Of a stretch of 64,000 nucleotides of DNA, positions 24,218 to 32,287 are shown piece after piece. The notes under the pieces are model-generated. The model made no database searches. It saw nothing but the letters and a program-made list of their open reading frames with translations, and was not told where the DNA came from. How positions within the stretch are numbered: the first letter of the stretch is position 1; every line of letters starts with the position of its first letter. The stretch comes from Actinomycetota bacterium (GTDB lineage: Bacteria > Actinomycetota > Acidimicrobiia > Acidimicrobiales > JAJPHE01): the NCBI GenBank assembly GCA_027315345.1, contig DAHUYE010000026.1:1-64000 (forward strand), in the 5' to 3' direction. A program made the position numbers and the translations under genes.

Positions 24218-26329
24218 CTACCCCACACCCGCCCGGCGCCGCCGGCGGCGGGCCAGCACCAGGCCTCCCCCCACCGTGGGGCCGACCAAGGGTAAGGCGG
24301 CGGCCGGCCGGCGGCCTCGTTGCCGCCGGCGGTACAGCAGGCCGCCCGTAACGGCCAGACCCAGGACCGGTATCAGGGCTGCCAGAGGGGCTTCGGGTAC
24401 GTCGCCTCCCGTGCCTGAACCGGCGCCGGCCAGGCCGTAGACCTGGATGTCGTTGATGATGCTGGTCACGTTCGGAGTGCCGAAGCCGGTGACGTAGTCC
24501 CAGCCCGGAGTAGCCGGGTAGCCGTTGTCCCCAGCCACGATGTCGTTGAAGTCCGACCCGGCCGAAGGCCCGTCACCGAGGGTGTAGAGAATGGGGGCCG
24601 CAAAGCCGTAACCGGCCGGAGTGGACCCGCTGGACTGGATGCGGGCCCACATGCCCTGCCAGAGCGGGGCCGACAGGCTGGTGCCGGCCCCGGTGCCGTC
24701 CGGGCCGATGTCGTACCCATCGCCCAGGACATCCCCGGATTGGGCGGCCACGTCGGGCAGTCCGCGGCACAGCGCTCCGGTGTTGTTGGTGTTCCCGTTG
24801 ACACCGCTCAGGCAGCGACCGACCACATGACTGTCGGCCGCCTGCCAAGGCGGAGCCGGGATGAAGTTGGACGTCCCGCCGCCGCCGAAGTTCCATCCGT
24901 ATTCGGCCACCCGGCTGGCCGGGCTACCCCCGTCGGTGTAGAGAACCGTCCCACCGACTGCCACCGCGTAGGCGCTGGCGGCCGGATAGTCGACGCTGGG
25001 GGCGCCGTTGTACATGACTCCGTTCCCGGCCGACACGACCGGGAGGATGGCCGCTCCGCAAGTGAAGCCGGTGTCGCCCGTACTGGCGAAGAGGGTTTTG
25101 CCCTGCATGTCGGCCAGCAACAGCTGGCTGTCGATGACCGGCTCCTGATCGTCGCCAAAGGCGAGGCCGGGTACGACGCTCTCGTTGTCGTTGGTGTTGA
25201 GCGGCTCGAGCGGGCCTCGCCAGATGCCGTTGAGGGGGGTCTGCTCGCACACCCCTTCCGAGGCGCTGGCCTGCCGAGGCCCGTTCGGGTCCTGAGCCCA
25301 GGCGATAAAGGCCTTGTCCAGATCGGGGTCGGCCAGATTCTGGGAGAAGTAGAGCTGGAGTGAACTGACCTCGGGGGCCATGCCGGTGCTGGCGGTGAAA
25401 TCGATGTCCCACTCCCCATTACCACTGGTGTCGGTCCCGCAATCTGGCTGCCCGTTGGGACCGGCGTCCACGCAGTGGAGGGTGACCGGGACCCGGGGAA
25501 GGTGGAACTCGGTTTCGAAGTTGGCCAGGTTGTTGAGCGGCTCGGTGGGGTCCCCCTCACCGATGACGGCCAGCTGCTGGCCCTTGCCGGCAATGTCGGC
25601 GGGCTGCTGGTAGATATTCCAGAGGTCCTGGGGTGTGGTCGTCATGGATATCCCGGTCCCAGCCGCTTTGGCCTGCGCCTGCTCGGCTTTGGCGGCCGCC
25701 ACGGCCGCGGCCGAGTGCGACAGGGTCGGCAGCCTCCAGTGCTGGGCCGTGTCCAGACCCACGATGGTGCCTATCTGGTCGCCCGACCACACCGTGGGGC
25801 CTTGTTGGTTGGCCACGAAACTGGACCCGTCACCGGATCGATAGGTCATCTCATCGACACCGAAGGCCTTCCGGATGGCAGCCGGGTCGCCCTGAGCCGA
25901 GACCACATCCCCGGTCACGGCCACGTCGGTCACATTCAGGCCGGCAGCCTTCAGACGGTGCACCACATCGGCGGTGACGGCCGGGGCGGGCCCGAATCGC
26001 CTCCCCTCCTGGGCCGGGGTCAGGAAATGGTGGTAGTCGGCATTGCCCTTGGTCGAGATGGCCTGGAGATAGGCCATTTCGGCGGCCGGGTCGGGGTCCT
26101 GGATGGCCACCACCACCCGCAAGACGGTGCCCGACGGGGCCGGACCGACCACCTGGTCCTGGGCGATCCCCGGTACCCGGTCCCAGGTGAGAGTGACCGG
26201 GTGGCCGGGATTGAAGGGGGATGCCGGAGCGGTGGAGGCGGAGGCAGTGCCGGCCAGCAGTGCCAGCGGGCCGGCCGCCAGCACCCCCACGGCCGCCAGC
26301 CGCCAGGCCTTGATAGGCCGCGCCCTCAT
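24218..26329 (-). CDS. Sedolisin (S53) protease with VPEAP sorting-type C-terminus
   Basis: A 703-residue exported serine-carboxyl protease of the kumamolisin type, normally active at acid pH. A signal peptide (1-31), an S53 activation prodomain (about 45-195, with DYHHFLTPAQ) and the catalytic domain follow in order. Active-site residues are E306 and D310 in GNGEWDIDF, oxyanion Asp D419 in STGDTG and Ser S551 in GTSLSAP; FNDIVAGDNG is the calcium site. The C-terminus has VPEAP (644-648), a membrane helix, RRRQRGRR, and then 29 extra residues ending in six Arg. The ATG follows the upstream protease stop with no gap (TAGATG) and uses GGAG 8 nt upstream, so the two proteases are coupled. A linked exosortase is the likely processing enzyme. 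Confidence 0.9.
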   Translation of the reverse strand: MRARPIKAWRLAAVGVLAAGPLALLAGTASASTAPASPFNPGHPVTLTWDRVPGIAQDQVVGPAPSGTVLRVVVAIQDPDPAAEMAYLQAISTKGNADYHHFLTPAQEGRRFGPAPAVTADVVHRLKAAGLNVTDVAVTGDVVSAQGDPAAIRKAFGVDEMTYRSGDGSSFVANQQGPTVWSGDQIGTIVGLDTAQHWRLPTLSHSAAAVAAAKAEQAQAKAAGTGISMTTTPQDLWNIYQQPADIAGKGQQLAVIGEGDPTEPLNNLANFETEFHLPRVPVTLHCVDAGPNGQPDCGTDTSGNGEWDIDFTASTGMAPEVSSLQLYFSQNLADPDLDKAFIAWAQDPNGPRQASASEGVCEQTPLNGIWRGPLEPLNTNDNESVVPGLAFGDDQEPVIDSQLLLADMQGKTLFASTGDTGFTCGAAILPVVSAGNGVMYNGAPSVDYPAASAYAVAVGGTVLYTDGGSPASRVAEYGWNFGGGGTSNFIPAPPWQAADSHVVGRCLSGVNGNTNNTGALCRGLPDVAAQSGDVLGDGYDIGPDGTGAGTSLSAPLWQGMWARIQSSGSTPAGYGFAAPILYTLGDGPSAGSDFNDIVAGDNGYPATPGWDYVTGFGTPNVTSIINDIQVYGLAGAGSGTGGDVPEAPLAALIPVLGLAVTGGLLYRRRQRGRRPAAALPLVGPTVGGGLVLARRRRRRAGVG

Positions 26330-29050
26330 CTACTTGGCTCCGATGGCGACGGTCCGCCGGCGGCGGCGCCGGATGAGCAGACCGGCCGCCCCCAGGCCGA
26401 TGACCGGGATGGCCGCGGCCACGGGAGCTTCCGGAACCTGACCGCCGCCGGGAGTTCCGCCGCTGGTGCCGGGGTTACCGGTGGCGGCGCAGACCTCCCC
26501 GAGCGTGTAGGGGTAGTTGGCGGCCTGGGTGTCCAGGACCTGAAGGCTGCCGCCCGCCGTCGGGACACCCACCAACTCATCGCTCTCCCCGCCGAGACCG
26601 GTCAGCACGGCGCCGGGTCCCGGATGGCCCACGTCGGACAGCGGAACGGTGACGCTGATCTGGCCATCGGGACCGGTGGTGATACTCCCGGTGGTAAGAC
26701 TGCCCGCGCTCTGGTACTGGTTGGAAGTGCCGACCTTGTTGACCGTCCCGTAGCTGTAGTCGATCGTGCCGGCCACGGTCACCTCAGCGTTGGTGAAGTA
26801 GGTGGTGCCGGCGTAGGTCCAGTACATGTAGTACTCGTTGGCCGTCCCGTACGGCGGGGTGGAGCCGGCGGAGTCCTTCATGTCGTTGACGGTGAGAACG
26901 GTGGTGAGAGAGGTGCTTGTGTTGTGGATGTCGCCCTGCACCAGAGCCATCTGCGGGTAGTCGGTCCCCGTTGGGTCGATGGCCGCGACGGCCTGGGCGT
27001 TGGGGGCGCTCCACAGCGGGACGCAGGCCGCATCGACCGGATTGCCCGACCCGGACCCGCCGCCGCTGGTGGAAAGGAGGGTGCCGTTGGTGCCGTCGTA
27101 GTAGCTGACGGTGTTGGAATTGGGCGAGGGGACGTCGTTGATCGGGGTGGTGCTCCCGTCGAGGGCCTGAGTGAGCGGCGTCACGTTCATGACCCCGAGC
27201 CCGCTGGTGTAGTCCCAGCCCGGACCGGACACGAAGTAGCCGTTGGAGGTCGGGGGGCTGGGCGGGGTGTCGTTCGGGTTCCCGATGTCGTAGAAGGCAC
27301 TCTCATGCTGATAGAGGCTCGGGTCGGCCAGCCCGTTGCCGCAGTACGGGGCGCAGTCGGAGGAAGAGGAGTTCTGGGGCGCGGCGGCCTGGACTCGAGC
27401 CCACATGCCCAGGGACAGCGGGGAGGAGAGACTGGTGCCTCCCTGCTGGGTGGCTGAGCCGTCGTAGTAGATGCCGTAGCCGTTGGTGACGATGTCGCCC
27501 GACTGGGCGGATATATCGGGCACGGCCCGGCAGGGAACGGCGGACGTATTGGGGTTGCCGGCTTCGTCATAGGGGCACTGCATGGTCCCGGGACCCCCGG
27601 AGCCGGTGCCGTTGATCTTCGCCTGCCAGGACGGCTCCGGGTAGATGAGACTGCTCCCACCGCCGGTGTCGTTCCAGGAGTACTCGACCGAGCGCTGGTT
27701 GGGGGTGGCGCCGGTGGTGTAGAGAACCGTGCCGCCGACGCAGGTGACCTCAGGCAGGGCGCAGGGGACGTTGACGTCGGGGAAGGCCTGGTTGGCCACG
27801 CCGTTGGTGTCAACCGGGACCACGGGACAGGACGAGCCGTCGTCACCGGCCGAGGAGAACAGCGTGCGGCCCTCGAGGGTTGCACCCTCGAGGGTCTGCT
27901 GGTAACTGGCTTCGGCTGCCTGGCCCATGGCGAAGTCAGTCCCGGAGGGAAGCTGCTGGGCGGCGGGATCGTACTCGCACTCCCCGTAGGAGGCGCTGGC
28001 CTGCAGGGGTGCAGCGGAGTCCCCGGCCCAGTCATCCACGACACTCAGGACATCGGCGTCGGTCAGGCTGGTGCCGAAGTACAGGTCGAGCTCGGACAGA
28101 TTCGGAACCATGCCGGTGGAGGACTGGGTGTCGATGTCCCACTCCTCGTCCCCGGCGGTGTCGGTGTACTTGGCGGCCGCGCCGTCCACCTCGACCACCC
28201 GGACCGGGACATTGGGCAGGGCGTCGGAGCACTTGATGGCGGCGCCGCAGGTGGAGAGTTGGTCCGGGTTGGCCTCGAAGTCGCGCAAGTCCTGGATCGG
28301 CGGCGTCCATGCCCCCTCGCCGAAGATGGCCACTCTCTGGCCCTGGCCCGTATCGCCGGCGGGCTGGTCGTAGGTTGACCACATGTCCTCCGGCGTGGTG
28401 GCACCCATACAGGGGGCGCCGTTACTGGCCGGGGTCTGGCAGAAGCTCTGCTGGGGCCTGGACCCGGCCTTGAGTGAGTTGGTGTGCATGACCTGCGCCG
28501 TGTTGAGACCGACCACGCCGATGATCCCGATCCCGGCTGGCACCGTCGGGGCGTTGGCGTTGGCATAGAAGTGCAGTCCGTGCCAGACGTAGTTGTCGAT
28601 GGTGACACCGAAGGTGGTCTCGGCCTGCCCCACCGTTCCGGTGAGGACGATGAGATCGCGACTGGTCGAGACCCGGTTGACAGTGAGGCCGTGGGCGGTG
28701 CCGTATGACAGGGCGGCCCGGTAGTAGCCGGCCGGAGCGCCGAATTCGCTGGCGATCTGGGCCGTGGTCAGGAAATGGTGGTAGTCCGGACTCCCCGGCG
28801 TGTACACGGCCTTGAGCTCCGCCGCCTCGGCGGCCGGGTTGGCCCCGGACAGGGCGATATCAACCTCAACGGCGGTGGAAGAAGGCGTGGCTCCGGATGG
28901 TGCCAATGCACTCAGTCCGGGGATGACATCGGCGCCCAACCGGGTCATGGCCGGAGCCGGAGCAGCGGCGGAGGCCGCGCCGGTCATGGCCAGGGAAGTG
29001 GCGCCGGCGACGGCGGTAGCGGCAAGCACGGCAAGGTAGCGGCGCAACAA
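26330..29050 (-). CDS. Large sedolisin (S53) protease with VPEAP sorting-type C-terminus
   Basis: A 906-residue relative of the downstream protease. A signal peptide (1-30) and prodomain (about 60-190, DYHHFLTTAQ) precede the catalytic domain with E303 and D307 in DEEWDIDTQ, D403 in SAGDDG and S540 in GGTSLSSP. An extra beta-rich domain (about 640-850, containing ANEYYMYWTYAGTTYF) resembles accessory sandwich domains of secreted subtilases. The last 35 residues are VPEAP (from 872), a short hydrophobic helix and six Arg. The start is TTG 29050 with AGAGGAA about 5 nt upstream. It lies downstream of the glycosyltransferase and exosortase genes on the same strand. Confidence 0.9.
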   Translation of the reverse strand: MLRRYLAVLAATAVAGATSLAMTGAASAAAPAPAMTRLGADVIPGLSALAPSGATPSSTAVEVDIALSGANPAAEAAELKAVYTPGSPDYHHFLTTAQIASEFGAPAGYYRAALSYGTAHGLTVNRVSTSRDLIVLTGTVGQAETTFGVTIDNYVWHGLHFYANANAPTVPAGIGIIGVVGLNTAQVMHTNSLKAGSRPQQSFCQTPASNGAPCMGATTPEDMWSTYDQPAGDTGQGQRVAIFGEGAWTPPIQDLRDFEANPDQLSTCGAAIKCSDALPNVPVRVVEVDGAAAKYTDTAGDEEWDIDTQSSTGMVPNLSELDLYFGTSLTDADVLSVVDDWAGDSAAPLQASASYGECEYDPAAQQLPSGTDFAMGQAAEASYQQTLEGATLEGRTLFSSAGDDGSSCPVVPVDTNGVANQAFPDVNVPCALPEVTCVGGTVLYTTGATPNQRSVEYSWNDTGGGSSLIYPEPSWQAKINGTGSGGPGTMQCPYDEAGNPNTSAVPCRAVPDISAQSGDIVTNGYGIYYDGSATQQGGTSLSSPLSLGMWARVQAAAPQNSSSSDCAPYCGNGLADPSLYQHESAFYDIGNPNDTPPSPPTSNGYFVSGPGWDYTSGLGVMNVTPLTQALDGSTTPINDVPSPNSNTVSYYDGTNGTLLSTSGGGSGSGNPVDAACVPLWSAPNAQAVAAIDPTGTDYPQMALVQGDIHNTSTSLTTVLTVNDMKDSAGSTPPYGTANEYYMYWTYAGTTYFTNAEVTVAGTIDYSYGTVNKVGTSNQYQSAGSLTTGSITTGPDGQISVTVPLSDVGHPGPGAVLTGLGGESDELVGVPTAGGSLQVLDTQAANYPYTLGEVCAATGNPGTSGGTPGGGQVPEAPVAAAIPVIGLGAAGLLIRRRRRRTVAIGAK

Positions 29051-29161
29051 GAGAGTTCCTCTTCTGTCGAATGGTCGGCGGGGGTCAAGCTCGGAAGGCT
29101 GAACCGAGTGGGAGCGAATGCGGCAAGCCCCAGATAGAGCGCTCCGACTCTGGATGAGAAG

Positions 29162-29196
29162 GTTTCCGGGGCAGGTGGTGATCTCCTCCCGGAAAC
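29162..29196 (-). promoter_or_regulatory. 9-bp hairpin in the leader between glycosyltransferase and protease genes
   Basis: GTTTCCGGG / CCCGGAAAC is a perfect 9-bp stem with a 17-nt loop, placed 13 bases after the glycosyltransferase stop and 112 bases before the protease start. It may be a terminator for the upstream pair or a 5' leader structure of the protease mRNA. The other 120 bases of this gap show only a weak promoter candidate (TTGACC near 29085). Confidence 0.45.
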
Positions 29197-29209
29197 GGAC
29201 AAATTTCTG

Positions 29210-32200
29210 TTAAGGGCCGATGAACGACCCCCTTTGGCTAGAAGTCGCTAACTCTTGCCCGCCAAGAGCCGGTGCGCGCCGCCGGTCCGGGGCCGGTGCC
29301 TCCGATGTCTTGGGAGTCGGGGTCCATCTGGCCTGACGGGCACCGATCAACCAACGCATCAATGCGATGAAAGGCCCGGCGGTCTCGAACAATCCACTGA
29401 TCGGGGTGAGCAGAAGAATGGTCAGGTGCTGGCGCAGACGGTTGAACCGCGACAGCTGTTGATACCGCAGATTGCGGGCCAAGCCGATTTGATAGGAGAC
29501 GACCCATCCCGCTCCGGCCAGCAGTATGAACGCCCGCCACACGCCGAGCGGTGAGCTCAGTGCCGCCTGACGGATGGCCGGATGCAGAAAGAAGAACAGG
29601 CCGGCAAAGCCGATGGGAAAGCCCAGGGCGTAGGTGCCGACCCGGAAGCCGACGGCCAGCCGCAGCCGGCGACGCTGGGGAGCCGGGATGGAACGCAGAT
29701 CGTCGCGCTGTCCCATCGCCCGCCAGCCCTGCAGCGCTCCCAGGACCCAGCGCAGTCTCTGCTGAATGGCCCAGTAGACCGACAGTGGAGGCTGCTCGAG
29801 CATGGTGGCGCCGTGCCAGCCGAATCCTTCGTCACCGAGCATGGAATAGGCCCGCAGGCCGAAGAGCAGATCCTCGGCGATGTAGGGCTGGCCGTCGACG
29901 GTCCCGAAGTCCCATCCGATCTCGTTTTCCACCGCCTCGTCCACGACCAGGTTCGAACCGTGCAGGTGAGGCGGCGGGGGGTTGGACATGACCCGAGCGC
30001 ATTCCGAGCAGCCGAAGGGCCGCAGCGACTCCATGGCCCGGCACATCCAGGGCGCCTTGTCCCACTCCAGCGGGTAGAGGATCGGGCCCTGGCTGACCGG
30101 GGCCGGGTTGTCCGACAGGTAGTCGACCAAAACCAGCAGGTGATCCTCGGTGACCAGTGTCTCCTCATCCAGATGGACGATGAAGCTGCGTCCCTCCACT
30201 GCGTTCCAACCGGCCAGACGACGCTCGACCATGTGGTGCATGGCCCTGGCCTTGAGACCCGTCCCATTCGGCGTGCGGTAGCTGGCCGGCAGGCAGAGGG
30301 CGCGAACAGGGATGTTGGCCGTGGCGAAGTGGAGAGGCAGATGCTCGGCCTCCTGCGCCGATTCGGTGATGACCTCCACCGACATCTTCGGCGCCAGCCA
30401 GGGCTGGGCGGCGGCTATGTCGACGATGCCCTGGACGGTGCGCTCCACGATGGCCGGTGCGCCGCCCCGGGTCGTGACCTGGAACTTGAGGTTAGGAAGA
30501 GCCCGGGTCGCCAGCACGGCCACATCCACCTCCGGCGCCCGGGCGAAGTACCTGCGGCTCGACAGCCAGCACCGGTAGTAATAGACGTAGCGGACGGCAA
30601 TGCCGCTGAGCAGAACAGAGAGGACCACGGCGGTGGCCTTGTAGGCCTGGCCACCGGGCAGGGTGGCCGAACTCGATCCCGGCAGCCATTCGGTGACCAG
30701 GGTCATGAGCACCGAGGTGGCCGTCAGGAGATAGGTGACCAGCAGCAGACCCGCCGCCGCGTAACCGGCGGCCCTCCAGGCCCGGCTGCTCGTGGTCGGT
30801 GATCCGGAAACAACCGGAGACCTCCGGTCACGGCTGTGGAGCCACACCACACCCTGATGGCGGAACAGGCTCTGTCCGGCCACAGCCGCCGCCAGCAGGA
30901 TGGCCACCATCAACAGCACCCAGGGCAGCGGCAGGAGAGGGAGCGGGGAGCGGGGCGACAGGACGGCCTCGAAGCGTGTCCCTGAGCCGTCCCGCGCCGA
31001 TGGGCCCGAGCCGCCGGCGGCGGCTCCCGAGGGGACCCCAGGACCGGTGGCCGCACCGGGGGCGTACGCCTCTGGGCCGGCTGCTCCCGAGGAGCCGGCC
31101 GGGGTCGCGTCCGTGCCGTTGAGAGAGGCGGGCCAGAAGACGGCGCCGGTGGCAGCCGGAGCGGCTCTCGAGACCGAAAGAGCCACCAGCCCAGGGGCGT
31201 TTCCGGCCGGCCCGGCGGGGCCCGAGATCGTCGCGATGCCGGACGGAGCCCCGCCCGCGCCGGACGTCAGTGATCCCCCGCCGCTGTCCACGGTGCCGAC
31301 CGGAACGCTCACCCCGTCGGCCCGGACCAGTTCCAGCTGACCGGCAGCACCTCCGGGAACGGTCAGGGTCACCAGCCGATCACTCCACGTGCCTAGAGCC
31401 GCCACCCCGCCGATCAGTGCCGCACCGGAGGGCCCGAAGCCCGAGCCGGTGACCGTGAGGACCTCTCCGGCATGGACAGGGCCTCCGGGCGAGACCGCGC
31501 CCAGCACGGGGGAAACGTCCAGTGTCCCCGCCGGTATGGAGATGTCGATCGACGGGCTGGTGGAGCCGCCGGCGGTGTCGTAGGGCGCCAGGAACTCAAG
31601 CGTCAGGACGCCGTTGCAGTACGCCACCGGTCCCGGGACCTGCAGCCGGCTGTCGCTGAAAGCGGTGGCCGGCACGGCCGGGCCCCCGCAGTAGGAAGCC
31701 AGCACGGAAGCTCCCGGCAGTTGGGCCAGGCCGAAGCCGTTCCCGCTGACGCTCAACGGTGTCCCTTCGGCCGGGTCGGCCGGAAACAGTCCGTCGGCGA
31801 CCGGGATACCGACAATGTTGAAATTGGAGTTGCTGAGCGAGGTGTCACCCAGGGCATCGGTCACTCGGACCCGGACCGCTCCGCCCGGGGAACCTGAGGG
31901 CATGGCGAAGTGGACCTCGGTGGCCGAGTCGGCCACGGCTGCCACGGTTGACCCCCCCAGCGTCACCGCCACCGTGCAAAGGGGGCCGGAGAGACCCGAA
32001 CCGGTGACGAACACGGTCTGGCCGGAAGAAGCCCAGTGCCGCCCGTCAGCGGTAGCCACACCGGTCACAGCCGGGGAAGGACAGGCGTCCACTCCGGCCA
32101 CCGACGGACCGCCTCCTGCGGCACTCGACCCCGTGCTGGTGGTCAGCCCGGTGACCGAGGTGGGGAGGGAAAGGGCGCCGGCCGGCGCCGCACCGATACC

Positions 32201-32287
32201 CCAGGCGCCGGACAGTCCTGCTCCAACCACCACCACCACCGCCGCCAGCCGGCGCCGGCGGTCCGAGGTGCTCGGCCGCCGGCTCAT
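29210..32287 (-). CDS. Membrane glycosyltransferase (GT2-like) with IPT/TIG-like ectodomains
   Basis: A 1025-residue fusion. A signal or membrane helix (about 12-40) is followed by three IPT/TIG-like segments with GSGLSG, SGNGFG and TGSGFGPSG turns (about 70-340) and a Gly/Ala/Pro linker. Membrane helices near 447-472, 503-532 and 550-572 come next. The catalytic domain has FIVHLDEETLVTED (D707), GSNLVVDEAVE, AEDLLFGLRAY and the processive-type QQRLRW (842-847), then C-terminal helices. The catalytic part recalls Egh-like GT2 beta-mannosyltransferases. ATG 32287 overlaps the exosortase stop (ATGA). A role in building or attaching a surface glycan is inferred. Confidence 0.78.
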   Translation of the reverse strand: MSRRPSTSDRRRRLAAVVVVVGAGLSGAWGIGAAPAGALSLPTSVTGLTTSTGSSAAGGGPSVAGVDACPSPAVTGVATADGRHWASSGQTVFVTGSGLSGPLCTVAVTLGGSTVAAVADSATEVHFAMPSGSPGGAVRVRVTDALGDTSLSNSNFNIVGIPVADGLFPADPAEGTPLSVSGNGFGLAQLPGASVLASYCGGPAVPATAFSDSRLQVPGPVAYCNGVLTLEFLAPYDTAGGSTSPSIDISIPAGTLDVSPVLGAVSPGGPVHAGEVLTVTGSGFGPSGAALIGGVAALGTWSDRLVTLTVPGGAAGQLELVRADGVSVPVGTVDSGGGSLTSGAGGAPSGIATISGPAGPAGNAPGLVALSVSRAAPAATGAVFWPASLNGTDATPAGSSGAAGPEAYAPGAATGPGVPSGAAAGGSGPSARDGSGTRFEAVLSPRSPLPLLPLPWVLLMVAILLAAAVAGQSLFRHQGVVWLHSRDRRSPVVSGSPTTSSRAWRAAGYAAAGLLLVTYLLTATSVLMTLVTEWLPGSSSATLPGGQAYKATAVVLSVLLSGIAVRYVYYYRCWLSSRRYFARAPEVDVAVLATRALPNLKFQVTTRGGAPAIVERTVQGIVDIAAAQPWLAPKMSVEVITESAQEAEHLPLHFATANIPVRALCLPASYRTPNGTGLKARAMHHMVERRLAGWNAVEGRSFIVHLDEETLVTEDHLLVLVDYLSDNPAPVSQGPILYPLEWDKAPWMCRAMESLRPFGCSECARVMSNPPPPHLHGSNLVVDEAVENEIGWDFGTVDGQPYIAEDLLFGLRAYSMLGDEGFGWHGATMLEQPPLSVYWAIQQRLRWVLGALQGWRAMGQRDDLRSIPAPQRRRLRLAVGFRVGTYALGFPIGFAGLFFFLHPAIRQAALSSPLGVWRAFILLAGAGWVVSYQIGLARNLRYQQLSRFNRLRQHLTILLLTPISGLFETAGPFIALMRWLIGARQARWTPTPKTSEAPAPDRRRAPALGGQELATSSQRGSFIGP

